64,000 nt of DNA from Pandoraea capi (GCF_902459735.1 NZ_CABPRV010000005.1:310001-374000), one strand, 5' to 3'; counted from the stretch's first letter, positions 18,131-25,651 are shown. Notes: generated by a model from the sequence alone, not told the origin. Program-made: numbers and translations.

Positions 18131-18516
18131 CCTTTCACCTCGTGCGAATCGAGAGGGCAATGACGCCCGGACTTAGCGGGTTCACCATCGCGGTTCTGTG
18201 GGCACTGATCGTGCGAACAGTCGCCATCACGGCCGGCGGCGCAGCGCTTCAGGCGTTCTTTTCTGGAAGTGGCGCTTTGTTCCGGCGCTTGTTGCCACCG
18301 TGGACACGACCCAGCGGGGCTGAGAGGCGAAACCAAGGTCTGTGCGGACCTCGGCCGACCGATACACGGGATGCCTTCGATGCGTCGGACGATTGAGAGC
18401 CAGAGGTCGAGCGTCACCGCACATTTACCGTCGACGTTCCGCCTGATCCGGCCTGTTGGTGTCCTCGGGAACGTTCCGTGCGCGCAGTTGCCGCAGCGGC
18501 GCTCAACATGGCTCAC
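18127..18516 (-). CDS. Cysteine-rich phage protein
   Basis: 129 residues with CGNCAHG near the N-terminus and CSHDQCPQNRDG near the C-terminus, separated by a basic linker. Likely metal-binding. It overlaps both operon neighbours by 4 bp, which supports it being translated. No family assigned. Confidence 0.62.
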   Translation of the reverse strand: MSHVERRCGNCAHGTFPRTPTGRIRRNVDGKCAVTLDLWLSIVRRIEGIPCIGRPRSAQTLVSPLSPAGSCPRWQQAPEQSATSRKERLKRCAAGRDGDCSHDQCPQNRDGEPAKSGRHCPLDSHEVKG

Positions 18517-18779
18517 GATTTCACCTCATTGGGATCTATGCGCGGCACGCGTGCGTTCTCGGGCCAGTAGTCGGTCCACTCCAGTTCGTTGGTGGGCCAT
18601 GCCGACGGGATGCTGGCGGCGCTCTCAATGACGACGGCTCCCGCAGTGTCGCCCGCGCCGACCGACCAGTATTCGCCGTTCCACCAGCGCCACAGGCCGC
18701 CATCTCGCGAGAGAAACGGGCGAGCCAACCACCACCCGACATGAGGAGGCGGTCCCTTGTGCCAGGTGCGAGCGCTCAT
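18513..18779 (-). CDS. Small Trp-rich phage protein
   Basis: 88 residues starting MSARTWHKGPPPHVGWWLAR. Nine or so tryptophans (GLWRWWNGEYWSVG) are unusual for this length. It has ATGA overlaps on both sides in the leftward operon. Function unknown. Confidence 0.65.
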   Translation of the reverse strand: MSARTWHKGPPPHVGWWLARPFLSRDGGLWRWWNGEYWSVGAGDTAGAVVIESAASIPSAWPTNELEWTDYWPENARVPRIDPNEVKS

Positions 18780-19369
18780 GTGCTTTCCTCGTGATTCGGT
18801 GCGTCGGGCAGTGGCATCCAGTGGGTAACCTCGTCGCCCTTCTCGCACACAGGCTCATAGAACGACGAGAATTCCGGGTGTTCGATGGCCTGGTACCAGC
18901 CGACGAGCGACACCGGGTTCCCATCTTCGTCGTTCGTGTCCTCGGGCTCATTGAGATAGAACGCTTCGAAGACGTACGTTTGGCCGTTGTGCGCCCGGCG
19001 GCACGCCACGATGACGCGTGAGCAGTCACCTTTATCGGTGTCCGGCAAACGCTGGCCCGACGTAATCCACTGGGGGAGGCGTGCTTTCAGTTCGGCAATG
19101 GCTTCCAGAATCGGCTCCGCGCCGCCATCGTCAGGATCAAGGCCAAGTGCTTCATTGATCAGCCCGAGGTCGGCGCAGGCCGCACCGAACATCCGGGTCA
19201 TCTTCGCCAGTTCGTCAATCACGCCGATCCGGTGAGGGGAGGGCGGCGGCGCTGGCTTGGCGTACGTCGGCGCCGGGTTGAGATTGCTTCCTTCCGCGAT
19301 CGTCTCGACCACAGACGGCGGCGCTGGCTGGGTATTCAGCCCTTCAGGGCGGGGTTCATAGGGGCTCAT
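18776..19369 (-). CDS. DUF551-domain phage protein
   Basis: 197 residues. A Pro-rich N-terminal half (about 1-60) precedes a helical segment and a C-terminal DUF551-type domain delimited by WITSGQRLPDTDKGDC and THWMPLPDAP, the repeated WxxxxxxLP / HWMPLP signature. DUF551 proteins are common in early regions of lambda-like phages; function unknown. ATGA overlap with the clamp gene upstream. Confidence 0.78.
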   Translation of the reverse strand: MSPYEPRPEGLNTQPAPPSVVETIAEGSNLNPAPTYAKPAPPPSPHRIGVIDELAKMTRMFGAACADLGLINEALGLDPDDGGAEPILEAIAELKARLPQWITSGQRLPDTDKGDCSRVIVACRRAHNGQTYVFEAFYLNEPEDTNDEDGNPVSLVGWYQAIEHPEFSSFYEPVCEKGDEVTHWMPLPDAPNHEEST

Positions 19370-19977
19370 ACGAGACTCTCCGCAGCTTCGATCGCCCACT
19401 TGGGAGGGGCGTATGATTTTTCCGTGGTCTCTCGGTACGGCATAATCACCGCGACGAAATTCGGTTCGCCGATGTCTACGAGAGCGGGCCCTTCGCCGTT
19501 GTATCGGATGTTTGGAAGGCCATTAGCGCCAGTTACAAGGCGCGTAGCTTTTCCGATGTCCGCGACGTACTTCGGGTTGATCTGCGCAGCGATGCCCGTC
19601 GTGCTTGCCGGGATGACTTTTCGCCAGTTCGGGAAGAGGCCGGGGATTGCCTTCGATGAAGTGGTGATCTGGCCCTGCGTGACGCTGACAGTGTCATCAT
19701 CTTCCACGGCTATGAGCACCGGGTGCGCGGACCTGCCTGAGACGATTCGCGCGAGAAGTTCGCGGGGCACGATCGCCGTTTTGCGCTCGTCAACGTTCAC
19801 GTCAGACGTTGCGCGGAATGCCGCGATGCGATGGCCGTCGGTGGCGACCAGAAACGCGTCTTCGCCGCAAAGTTCGACCAGCAAGCCATTCAGGTAATAG
19901 CGAATGTCGTTTTTCGCGGCGAAGAGTTCGAGCGCCTTAACGACTGACGCGCTGAGGGAGACGGTGACTTTGCTCAT
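19366..19977 (-). CDS. Two-domain beta sliding clamp homologue
   Basis: 203 residues, against about 366 for bacterial DnaN. Residues 1-100 match DnaN domain II (VVKALELFAAKNDIRYYLNG, then FLVATDGHRIAAF and TAIVPRELLARIV, and SSKAIPGLFPNWRKVIP). The rest matches a shortened domain III ending VAVIMPYRE, like the VMPMR end of DnaN. Domain I is absent. First gene of the operon; GAGGAA precedes its ATG. It might load onto DNA as a ring of two-domain subunits, bind host polymerase or compete with the host clamp. These roles are inferred. Confidence 0.78.
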   Translation of the reverse strand: MSKVTVSLSASVVKALELFAAKNDIRYYLNGLLVELCGEDAFLVATDGHRIAAFRATSDVNVDERKTAIVPRELLARIVSGRSAHPVLIAVEDDDTVSVTQGQITTSSKAIPGLFPNWRKVIPASTTGIAAQINPKYVADIGKATRLVTGANGLPNIRYNGEGPALVDIGEPNFVAVIMPYRETTEKSYAPPKWAIEAAESLV

Positions 19978-19997
19978 GCTAGGATTCCTCGAAAATT
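19974..19997. repeat. Cassette-junction repeat, copy 2
   Basis: Same as 14994-15017 except one base (G for A after TTCCTC). It holds the start codon and ribosome site of the clamp gene (minus strand) and lies 15 bp before the membrane-protein start at 20012. Confidence 0.75.
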
Positions 19998-20011
19998 GAG
20001 CGAGCGAATAC

Positions 20012-20698
20012 ATGCGCACATTAAAAGTGAGCTTTTGGGGTGGCGTGGCGGTGGGGGTACTCGGCGCCGCTTTCTGGAGATTCCCGCCGCAAAGCAGCGG
20101 TGATTGGGCCAGTTGGGTGCAGGCGGTAGGCTCTATCGCTGCGATTGCAGGGGCTTTTCTGATTGGCGAACGACAAAGTTCTGCCGCGAGAAAGACACTG
20201 GCGGAAGAACGTGTTGCGGAAGAGAAAGCGCGATTGGCTCGTTATTTCGCGATTGCCGAGGTGGCGTGCGAAGCTGCGCAAAATACCGGAACGGTCATCT
20301 CATCCGGCCTTCAGACGGGCTCACTTGCAGCAGAAAATGGAATGCCGGGCCTCACACTTTTCCTATATGAGCCTGAGACGCTAAACGATGCGGTGGACAG
20401 CCTCAGGCTAATTCCGATCGACCAGCTTGGCTCGGTAGAAGCGATCAAAGCGTTTGATCGCTTTAGGCGCGTGGTGTTGAGTGTTCACGCAGCACAAAGG
20501 CGTTTGCAGGAACTAGGCGCTTTTGATCGTGCCTACGCAGTCGGCATAAGAGTTGAGGAAGTTCGCACGTCCGAACTTGATGCTCTCAAGCGACAGGCAC
20601 AAGGTGGTGCGGCCACTGTGAAGCAATTTCTTGCGCAGCTAAAAACTGCCCTGCATTTGCCACTTGCTCAGCGCGGAGAGACAAACGAGGATTGCTGA
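20012..20698 (+). CDS. Phage membrane protein, WVQAVG family, cassette 2
   Basis: 228 residues. Two N-terminal membrane helices: FWGGVAVGVLGAAFWRF (about 8-24) and WVQAVGSIAAIAGAFLIG (about 33-50). A long, mostly helical cytoplasmic part follows (ARKTLAEERVAEEKARLARY; RRVVLSVHAAQRRLQELGA). It shares the second-helix signature and upstream junction with the gene at 15031 but little else. Rightward in a leftward operon, convergent with 20706. A moron-like membrane effector is plausible; no function is proven. Confidence 0.7.
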   Translation: MRTLKVSFWGGVAVGVLGAAFWRFPPQSSGDWASWVQAVGSIAAIAGAFLIGERQSSAARKTLAEERVAEEKARLARYFAIAEVACEAAQNTGTVISSGLQTGSLAAENGMPGLTLFLYEPETLNDAVDSLRLIPIDQLGSVEAIKAFDRFRRVVLSVHAAQRRLQELGAFDRAYAVGIRVEEVRTSELDALKRQAQGGAATVKQFLAQLKTALHLPLAQRGETNEDC

Positions 20699-20705
20699 TA
20701 TTTCT

Positions 20706-21233
20706 TCAGATTCCGCTGTATTGAACAACATACTCACGCCACGGAACCCATTGCCGGGGCGTATGAAATCCCCAGTTGCGCTCCCACGGCCCCATGATGA
20801 ACAGGGACCAAGAATCTTTGCCTTCGGGGATTTCGAGGCGGTGTCGGTCGGTGGCCTTGCGAAACACGATCGATCCGGGGCCGCGCCAAACGCGGCGATA
20901 ACCGCGCAGAAGTGACGTCTCCGGATTGCTGTCCAATCGTGCCGGCTGACTCTGCTCGGTCGGCATGATTTCCCAGTAGCCACCGAGCAGCACGATGGAG
21001 ATGCTCCACCAAGGGTGATCGTGCAGATCCCGACCCTCGTCGCTACGAAGCGTGTTGTGCACGCGGGCGCCCCACGAGGTATCGCGGCGCCCGTCGGTGG
21101 CGGCGCTCGCGTCATGCCCCTTGGGCTTACGGACCCACCAGCGGCGCATATACCCCTTCAGGTCGAAATAGGGCGTGAGCTGCGCGTAGCCGATGATCGT
21201 GCACGCGACCAGCTTGGGCATCCAGATTCGCAT
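20706..21233 (-). CDS. Cupin-like phage protein
   Basis: 175 residues. The pattern RDLHDHPWWSISIVLLGGYW followed by RGPGSIVFRKATDRHRLEIP has the His-x-His and conserved Gly/His layout of a small cupin beta barrel that binds a metal. Membrane or secretion signals are absent. ATG 21233 has GGAGG upstream. First seen downstream of the ParB-like gene, with 2 bp between. The substrate is unknown. Confidence 0.65.
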   Translation of the reverse strand: MRIWMPKLVACTIIGYAQLTPYFDLKGYMRRWWVRKPKGHDASAATDGRRDTSWGARVHNTLRSDEGRDLHDHPWWSISIVLLGGYWEIMPTEQSQPARLDSNPETSLLRGYRRVWRGPGSIVFRKATDRHRLEIPEGKDSWSLFIMGPWERNWGFHTPRQWVPWREYVVQYSGI

Positions 21234-21235
21234 GA

Positions 21236-22141
21236 TCAAGCCTCCTGCGCCGCTGCGGCGGTGCCGCTGATGTCGGAGTGAGCCGAGAGCAGTTCGCGCA
21301 GCGCCTTCGCGCTGACCTGCACCTGAAAGTCAGTTTCGCTGTTCGCGATGGCGTGACGTTGAGCTTCCGGCAACTGAGATACGAAGGAACCGACGCGCTC
21401 GACGTACGTGCTGACGACCTTGCGCGGATACGCGCGGCCCTTGATCGAGCCAGCGGTGACTTTCTTCTTTCCGCCGGCTGTGGCCTTCTGCAATTCACCT
21501 GACAGAAACGCACCTGCCTGTTCGCCGTGCTGGCGTACGGCATCGGCTGCGACTGACGCGGAGGCCTTCCCGGCGAACACGATGCGATGAACGTCCGTGT
21601 TTGCGCCGGCCAGGACGAGCATCTTGCCGACCCATTGGGGCGACACGTGGTCGCCTTCTGCGATGCGGGCGTTGTCCCACCCGAAGCGGGCCAGTCGCTG
21701 GTAGCCGAATGCCTTCTCCAGAGGATGCAGGTCCCGCTTCTTGTTGCTCGAAAGGATCCGAAGCGTTCTGTCGGCGTCGTTGCCGTCGAACGCGTCGATT
21801 CGCACCATCAATTCTCCGTCCTTGTCGCGAAGCGGTGCGCCCGCTGCGTCGGCACGTGCGATCGCGGCATGCCGGCGGTGACCGTCAACAAGCCAGACGC
21901 CACCCTCGGCACGCGGCCGAACTTCGAGAGCCGGGTACTGCCCGCCCGCCATGATGTGGCGGAACAGGCTTTCGTCATCTTCTTTGGCCGCTTCGAGTGC
22001 GTCGCCATCCAGAAGGTCGAGCGAGGCGCGCAGATTGAAGCCGGGTTCGATGTGGATATCCTCGTGGCGGATTTTCATCGCATCCGCGCGGCGGATTTCC
22101 TTGTCGTTGATCTTCTGTTTGAAGGACGGTACGGCGGTCAT
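21236..22141 (-). CDS. ParB/Spo0J-nuclease-domain phage protein
   Basis: 301 residues. The N-terminal domain holds the ParB signature: NLRASLDLLDGD, YPALEVRPRAEGGVWLVDGH with RRHAAIARA (the GHRR box that binds CTP in ParB proteins), then a helix-turn-helix-like region (LEKAFGYQRLARFGWDNARI, VSPQWVGKMLVLAG). No ParA partner is next to it, so partition is unlikely; phage relatives are probably regulators or nucleases. The ATG at 22141 gives a 4-bp overlap with the gene upstream. Confidence 0.82.
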   Translation of the reverse strand: MTAVPSFKQKINDKEIRRADAMKIRHEDIHIEPGFNLRASLDLLDGDALEAAKEDDESLFRHIMAGGQYPALEVRPRAEGGVWLVDGHRRHAAIARADAAGAPLRDKDGELMVRIDAFDGNDADRTLRILSSNKKRDLHPLEKAFGYQRLARFGWDNARIAEGDHVSPQWVGKMLVLAGANTDVHRIVFAGKASASVAADAVRQHGEQAGAFLSGELQKATAGGKKKVTAGSIKGRAYPRKVVSTYVERVGSFVSQLPEAQRHAIANSETDFQVQVSAKALRELLSAHSDISGTAAAAQEA

Positions 22142-22491
22142 TTCATTCCTCGTTCGCGGTCGACGGCGGTACGGATGTGCTCTCGGAATCCCTTGGAAGG
22201 GTGTCCGCCGTATGGGTAGTTGGTTTCCATGTGCTCCCAGCGAGCGGCGTTCTCTTCGACGTCGGTGCGTCGCTGGGCGTCGGTCTTGATGTAGAAGGCG
22301 AGGGCGGCAATAACGACCTGCGGGTTTGCGGCAAGCGCTTCGATGAGTTCCTGTCTTGCTTCGATCTCTTCGTGATACCTCGCTGACCCTTGGAGCGCAG
22401 GCCGCTTTGAGTGCAAACGCTGCTTGTTGGCTAACGGGCGCAGCACTTCCCACAAACGCTTCGCTGCCGCCCTGTTCGGGGCACTGCTCAT
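22138..22491 (-). CDS. Small helical phage protein
   Basis: 117 residues, MSSAPNRAAAKRLWEVLRPL onward; strongly helical and charged, with RQELIEALAANPQVVIAALA and a C-terminal HIRTAVDRERGMK. ATGA overlaps at both ends. No family recognised. Confidence 0.65.
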   Translation of the reverse strand: MSSAPNRAAAKRLWEVLRPLANKQRLHSKRPALQGSARYHEEIEARQELIEALAANPQVVIAALAFYIKTDAQRRTDVEENAARWEHMETNYPYGGHPSKGFREHIRTAVDRERGMK

Positions 22492-22634
22492 ACGTTGAAA
22501 ATCAGCTTTGCGACGATCGCACCGGCGAGTGCGGACAGATGACATGCCCAAGCCGCGCGCTTGTGTTCAATCGTCCACTGGTTGTAGCGGAGGAAGACGG
22601 CGTTCACGGGGCCGACAACGAGGCGTTGAAACAT
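22488..22634 (-). CDS. Tiny phage protein (48 aa)
   Basis: ATG at 22634 follows GAGG at 7-10 nt and runs MFQRLVVGPVNAVFLRYNQW to a stop overlapping the next gene by ATGA. The second half, CHLSALAGAIVAKLIF, could be an amphipathic or membrane helix. The overlap and ribosome site argue that it is real. Function unknown. Confidence 0.6.
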   Translation of the reverse strand: MFQRLVVGPVNAVFLRYNQWTIEHKRAAWACHLSALAGAIVAKLIFNV

Positions 22635-22642
22635 GCTGCGCC

Positions 22643-22759
22643 TCAGTGAGAAGCGTCGCCGTACCCCATTCGGTAGGCGAGTTCAGTGGAGAGACACGGG
22701 CGACCGCACTTGGCGTCGTTCCAGCCGATCTGGTACTGGCGAATCTCTGCTGCGTGCAT
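22643..22759 (-). CDS. Tiny phage protein (38 aa)
   Basis: ATG 22759 has a strong GAGGAGG site. The product MHAAEIRQYQIGWNDAKCGR with LAYRMGYGDA looks like a compact helix-loop motif seen in short proteins of phage early regions. It lies between the lipoprotein gene and the 48-residue gene, all leftward. Confidence 0.6.
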   Translation of the reverse strand: MHAAEIRQYQIGWNDAKCGRPCLSTELAYRMGYGDASH

Positions 22760-22769
22760 GCTGCCCTCC

Positions 22770-23018
22770 TCAGTCGAGTCGAATAGTTGCGTTCTTGAAG
22801 ATCACGTTCGAGCAGACGGCGCCGGACACGGGTACGCCGGTCGGCCCCTTTGCAGTGAACGACGTGGAGAAACTGTCTTTCTCGCTACAACCGAAGTAGC
22901 TGTAGCCACCGATCCGAACGTCCGTATATCCGGCGCCCTCAAGAGCGCGGCGCGCGGTATCGGGATCGGTGCAAGCAGTGAGAAGGGCGAGCAGAGCCGC
23001 GAGCGCGACGAGCCTCAT
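22770..23018 (-). CDS. Small phage lipoprotein
   Basis: 82 residues. A lipoprotein signal, MRLVALAALLALLTAC, ends in the lipobox LTAC, so the mature protein begins at Cys16 and should be lipid-anchored. The body (DVRIGGYSYFGCSEKDSFST) has two further cysteines that could pair. ATG 23018 rather than an upstream TTG. Possibly a lysogenic-conversion surface protein; function unknown. Confidence 0.72.
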   Translation of the reverse strand: MRLVALAALLALLTACTDPDTARRALEGAGYTDVRIGGYSYFGCSEKDSFSTSFTAKGPTGVPVSGAVCSNVIFKNATIRLD

Positions 23019-23174
23019 GGGGAACCTCAAAAGGGGAAGGAAAGGACGCCCCGGCAGAACACCGGGGCGATACGGCTTTAACCATGTCCGTCATGGGCCT
23101 GTGAGCGGTCAGGCTCGCTCTTTTGCGAGTGAGGCAAACACCTTCAGGCGAGCAGACCCGAGTGCCAGCAAAAC

Positions 23175-23232
23175 GGGGATACGGGCTATTTAACGTCGCC
23201 GCGCCGACGCGGATCTGCTCACTTGAAGGTGC
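23175..23232 (+). repeat. 58-bp early-region repeat, copy 1
   Basis: GGGGATACGGGCTATTTAAC, then a CGTCG...CGACG dyad, ending CTTGAAGGTGC. About 75% identical to 23952-24011. It lies in a 398-bp gap (23019-23416) with no convincing gene. A hairpin, CGCCCCGG/CCGGGGCG, lies at about 23051-23071 in the same gap. Confidence 0.65.
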
Positions 23233-23325
23233 GTACAAAGCAGGGTTTGTATTTCGAAAGTACAGCCTGTGGTTTGTGCGGCAGGCGCGGCGCGTGTCCG
23301 CAATCGAACTCACCTTACGCCGTCG

Positions 23326-23341
23326 CTATCACTTTTGATAG
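23326..23341. promoter_or_regulatory. Palindrome CTATC-N6-GATAG, copy 1
   Basis: CTATC at 23326-23330 and GATAG at 23337-23341. The same palindrome with the same spacing is at 25636-25651 beside the OL operators. It lies 75 bp upstream of the gene at 23417 and may bind a phage regulator there. Confidence 0.45.
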
Positions 23342-23416
23342 GTTCAATTCTGCCGCTCACTGGTTGCTGTAGGATTCGATGGATTCAAATCAATCACCGG
23401 CACAAGACGGGGCACC

Positions 23417-23896
23417 ATGTACAGCGACGACGAAATCGAGATTGCTAGAAAAAATGCGCAGATCGAAGATCAGAATCTCCGTGCGAGTTTTGATGCGGCT
23501 GATCGGGCGTACAGCCAGAGCTACAACGAGACGCTTCGGGATGAGATCGAGGATCTCCAGCGGGAGGTTGAGCGCTTGCAAGGTCTTTTGAATAGTCCCA
23601 TGCATGTGATCGCCCAGAAGCACATGCGTTTTGGAGCGCATTTCAAAGCTGATCGAAAGCTCCTTTCGAGCTGGATCGTATCCCAAAAGGCATTTAAAGA
23701 GATTGCGATGGAGTATGCAGCGCGGCTTGGTATCGATCGTGAAGAGGTGATTCGATCTGGTATGGATGCCAGGGAGGTAATTCTTCTTGGGCAATCCAAG
23801 TTCCAGAACAACATCCAGCCTAACACCCTCGCGGAAGACTACGCAGAAGCACTCCTGGCAGACTTTTATGCTGAGCGGGACAAAGGCTCCGCATAA
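23417..23896 (+). CDS. Coiled-coil phage protein
   Basis: 159 residues. Residues 15-60 are a strong coiled coil (RDEIEDLQREVERLQGLLNS); the second half is helical (DREEVIRSGMDAREVILLGQ, LAEDYAEALLADFYAERD). No known family. It is a single rightward gene flanked by both copies of the 58-bp repeat, with a CTATC palindrome upstream, so it looks separately regulated. Confidence 0.68.
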   Translation: MYSDDEIEIARKNAQIEDQNLRASFDAADRAYSQSYNETLRDEIEDLQREVERLQGLLNSPMHVIAQKHMRFGAHFKADRKLLSSWIVSQKAFKEIAMEYAARLGIDREEVIRSGMDAREVILLGQSKFQNNIQPNTLAEDYAEALLADFYAERDKGSA

Positions 23897-23951
23897 AAAA
23901 GAAGCGCTTACCCTCAAGGCAGTAGCCGACAATGCGATCCATCATGGTCGA

Positions 23952-24011
23952 GGGGATACGGGATATTTAGCGTCGCCGAGCCGACGTGTCGGGCTGCTTT
24001 CTTGAAGGTGC
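23952..24011 (+). repeat. 60-bp early-region repeat, copy 2
   Basis: GGGGATACGGGATATTTAGC, CGTCGCCGAGCCGACG dyad, ending CTTGAAGGTGC. It is the partner of 23175-23232; the two flank the gene at 23417. Confidence 0.65.
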
Positions 24012-24068
24012 CGCACCCTGGCGGCCGTCACGCCTGCATCATCGGGGGGCGTTCCCTCGCCGGGGAGT

Positions 24069-24770
24069 TCAGTACTCTCGATTGGGGTAGCGAGTGTCGA
24101 TGGTGTGCTCGTTGCCGTCGACGAGGATCTTGGTTCCGGCCGCGTGCATCTGGAAAATTCGCAGATCGAATCCGTAAAGCGGGCCGACGAAAAGTGACTT
24201 CTTCACTTCCTCGTCATCAATCCTGATGCTGTACACCTCGCCTTCGTCGGTGAGGGCGAGTTGCACTTCGCACTGATACTTCGACTTGCCCTCTTCCTTG
24301 TCGAGGTAGATGCGGTGATAGCCGCGGGGGGATTCACTGCCCTCGACGATCAATGTGATCTGTTCCGACCCGTCGCAAGAGCAGCCGTAATGCCGCTCGT
24401 CCTTGTCCTTGATGAACTGAGCGACCAGTTCCGAGAGCTTGATCTGTGCCGGCGCTGGCACAAGCAGCTGCGCCATCTGCGTCTCAACGTGCTTGCCAAC
24501 AGACGAATTCAACTGGGCCTCAACCTGCCCGCGAATGATCTTGAGCAATAAATCGTTGTAACCAGGGAGGCCGAGGTGACTGAAATCGACCTGGAGGGCT
24601 GCTTTGACGTGGTCACGAAGTTGCCGCCCGAAGTCCGAGTGCGCCGAAATCTGGTCGTTGATCAAGTCATTGATCGTCTTGGTGACGCGTTCTTGAATTG
24701 CCTTTTCAATCGCGCCGGAGGCGATCACGTTTGCGAAAGCGGCGTTCACGGCCTGTTGCATGTCGTGCAT
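24069..24770 (-). CDS. Hypothetical phage early protein
   Basis: 233 residues. The N-terminal 110 are helical and resemble an oligomerisation region (IEKAIQERVTKTINDLINDQ); the C-terminal half is beta-rich (ITLIVEGSESPRGYHRIYLD, LVDGNEHTI-type end) with CSC near the middle. ATG 24770 (MHDMQQAVNAAFANVIASGA) has GAGAGAA upstream. No family named. Part of the leftward early operon from OL. Confidence 0.68.
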   Translation of the reverse strand: MHDMQQAVNAAFANVIASGAIEKAIQERVTKTINDLINDQISAHSDFGRQLRDHVKAALQVDFSHLGLPGYNDLLLKIIRGQVEAQLNSSVGKHVETQMAQLLVPAPAQIKLSELVAQFIKDKDERHYGCSCDGSEQITLIVEGSESPRGYHRIYLDKEEGKSKYQCEVQLALTDEGEVYSIRIDDEEVKKSLFVGPLYGFDLRIFQMHAAGTKILVDGNEHTIDTRYPNREY

Positions 24771-24793
24771 GGTTTCTCTCCTCGTGTATCTGG

Positions 24794-25048
24794 CTATGCG
24801 GCGCGAAGTCGCGAAATATGTGGCGTAACGGTGGCGCCGTTGCTGCCGGCCCAGTTGCATTTCACTCGCCGCAGGCTGGGGCGCGTGCCCGCGTAGCTAT
24901 ACGCGGCGGGGCAACCGCCCAGTTCGATGACCGGCGCCGATTTCCCTACCACCGTTACCAGCCGGACCCCGACTTTGGCGTTGAAAATCAACTTCGTGCC
25001 AGGCTTGGGAAGCGCGCGATATGCGCGGCGGCGCTGACGTGAATTCAT
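24794..25048 (-). CDS. Small basic phage protein
   Basis: 84 residues, MNSRQRRRAYRALPKPGTKL onward; arginine-rich N-terminus followed by beta-rich sequence (VGVRLVTVVGKSAPVIELGG). GAGGAAG lies before ATG 25048. It is leftward, second from OL. A nucleic-acid-binding role is a guess from charge. Confidence 0.62.
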   Translation of the reverse strand: MNSRQRRRAYRALPKPGTKLIFNAKVGVRLVTVVGKSAPVIELGGCPAAYSYAGTRPSLRRVKCNWAGSNGATVTPHISRLRAA

Positions 25049-25070
25049 GTCGACTTCCTCGAGTATTGGG

Positions 25071-25247
25071 CTACGCGTAAAACGCAGCGCGACTCTCTTC
25101 GAGAGCACGTAGCGCGGCCGCATGCTGTGCGTCGGACCAACACTGATCCCATGCCCAGTGGCGGGGATCGTTCTTTTGATATGGGTTCTGACCTCGCGAA
25201 CCCGCCCCGTGTGTGTTGAACGTCTTCCGTCCATCACTTGCGCTCAT
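25071..25247 (-). CDS. Small phage protein, first leftward early gene
   Basis: 58 residues, MSASDGRKTFNTHGAGSRGQ then DPRHWAWDQCWSDAQHAAAL. A near-perfect AGGAGG lies 8 nt before the ATG. First clear gene downstream of the OL-type operators; the 494-bp gap to 25741 holds operators and a possible leader but no convincing gene. Confidence 0.62.
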   Translation of the reverse strand: MSASDGRKTFNTHGAGSRGQNPYQKNDPRHWAWDQCWSDAQHAAALRALEESRAAFYA

Positions 25248-25582
25248 GGCAAACCTCCTTGTGTATATGGCGCGGCTCTCGGAAGAAAGCCGCCTCAGAT
25301 ACAGCATTTGGATGCAGCGTCCCGGACAACACCCGACTGAGTCGGCTCCCGGCGGCGCTGCATCTCTTCAATCCAAGCGGCGATCTATAGCCCCGCGTAC
25401 GCGGCCAGCCCGCGCTTGAATAGCCTCCGGTCTTTGTCTCAGGGGTAGAGGGTTCCGCCCTGCGCCTAGCCGCGTCCGCGCAAGTCGCGAACGCCATCGG
25501 CGTGTTCTATCGGTAACTGAGTTTTTAAGGAGCGCCCCGACCTGCGGGCGGGCAGCGATGTGTGCTGCGCTGGATTTAATGT

Positions 25583-25624
25583 TAGCGTAACGCGAACATA
25601 ATAACAATAGCGTAACGCGAACAT
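25583..25624. promoter_or_regulatory. OL-type operator pair
   Basis: Two identical 17-bp sites TAGCGTAACGCGAACAT at 25583-25599 and 25608-25624, 25 bp apart. The same site occurs inverted between repressor and cro (26450-26466). They probably bind the repressor and Cro and control the leftward early promoter, like OL of lambda. Confidence 0.72.
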
Positions 25625-25635
25625 TTTTTGATGCG

Positions 25636-25651
25636 CTATCGTTTTTGATAG
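25636..25651. promoter_or_regulatory. Palindrome CTATC-N6-GATAG, copy 2
   Basis: CTATC (25636-25640) and GATAG (25647-25651), 12 bp from the second OL site; copy 1 at 23326-23341. A related half, CGCTATCGTTTTG, also follows the OR site. Likely part of the control region. Confidence 0.45.

Noticed and set aside
23787-24226. Small plus-strand frames over the second 58-60-bp repeat
   Set aside because: No ribosome sites or family pattern; overlapping real gene 23417-23896 in another frame.
25234-25497. Leftward 87-residue frame just before the gene at 25247
   Set aside because: It overlaps the next ribosome site and start, has no own ribosome site and looks like leader RNA; kept only as possible leader.
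25368-25607. Arginine-rich leftward frame near OL, resembling the place of lambda N
   Set aside because: Its only start is a TTG inside the OL operators, upstream of any leftward start of transcription, and Arg-rich frames are common by chance at this GC content.
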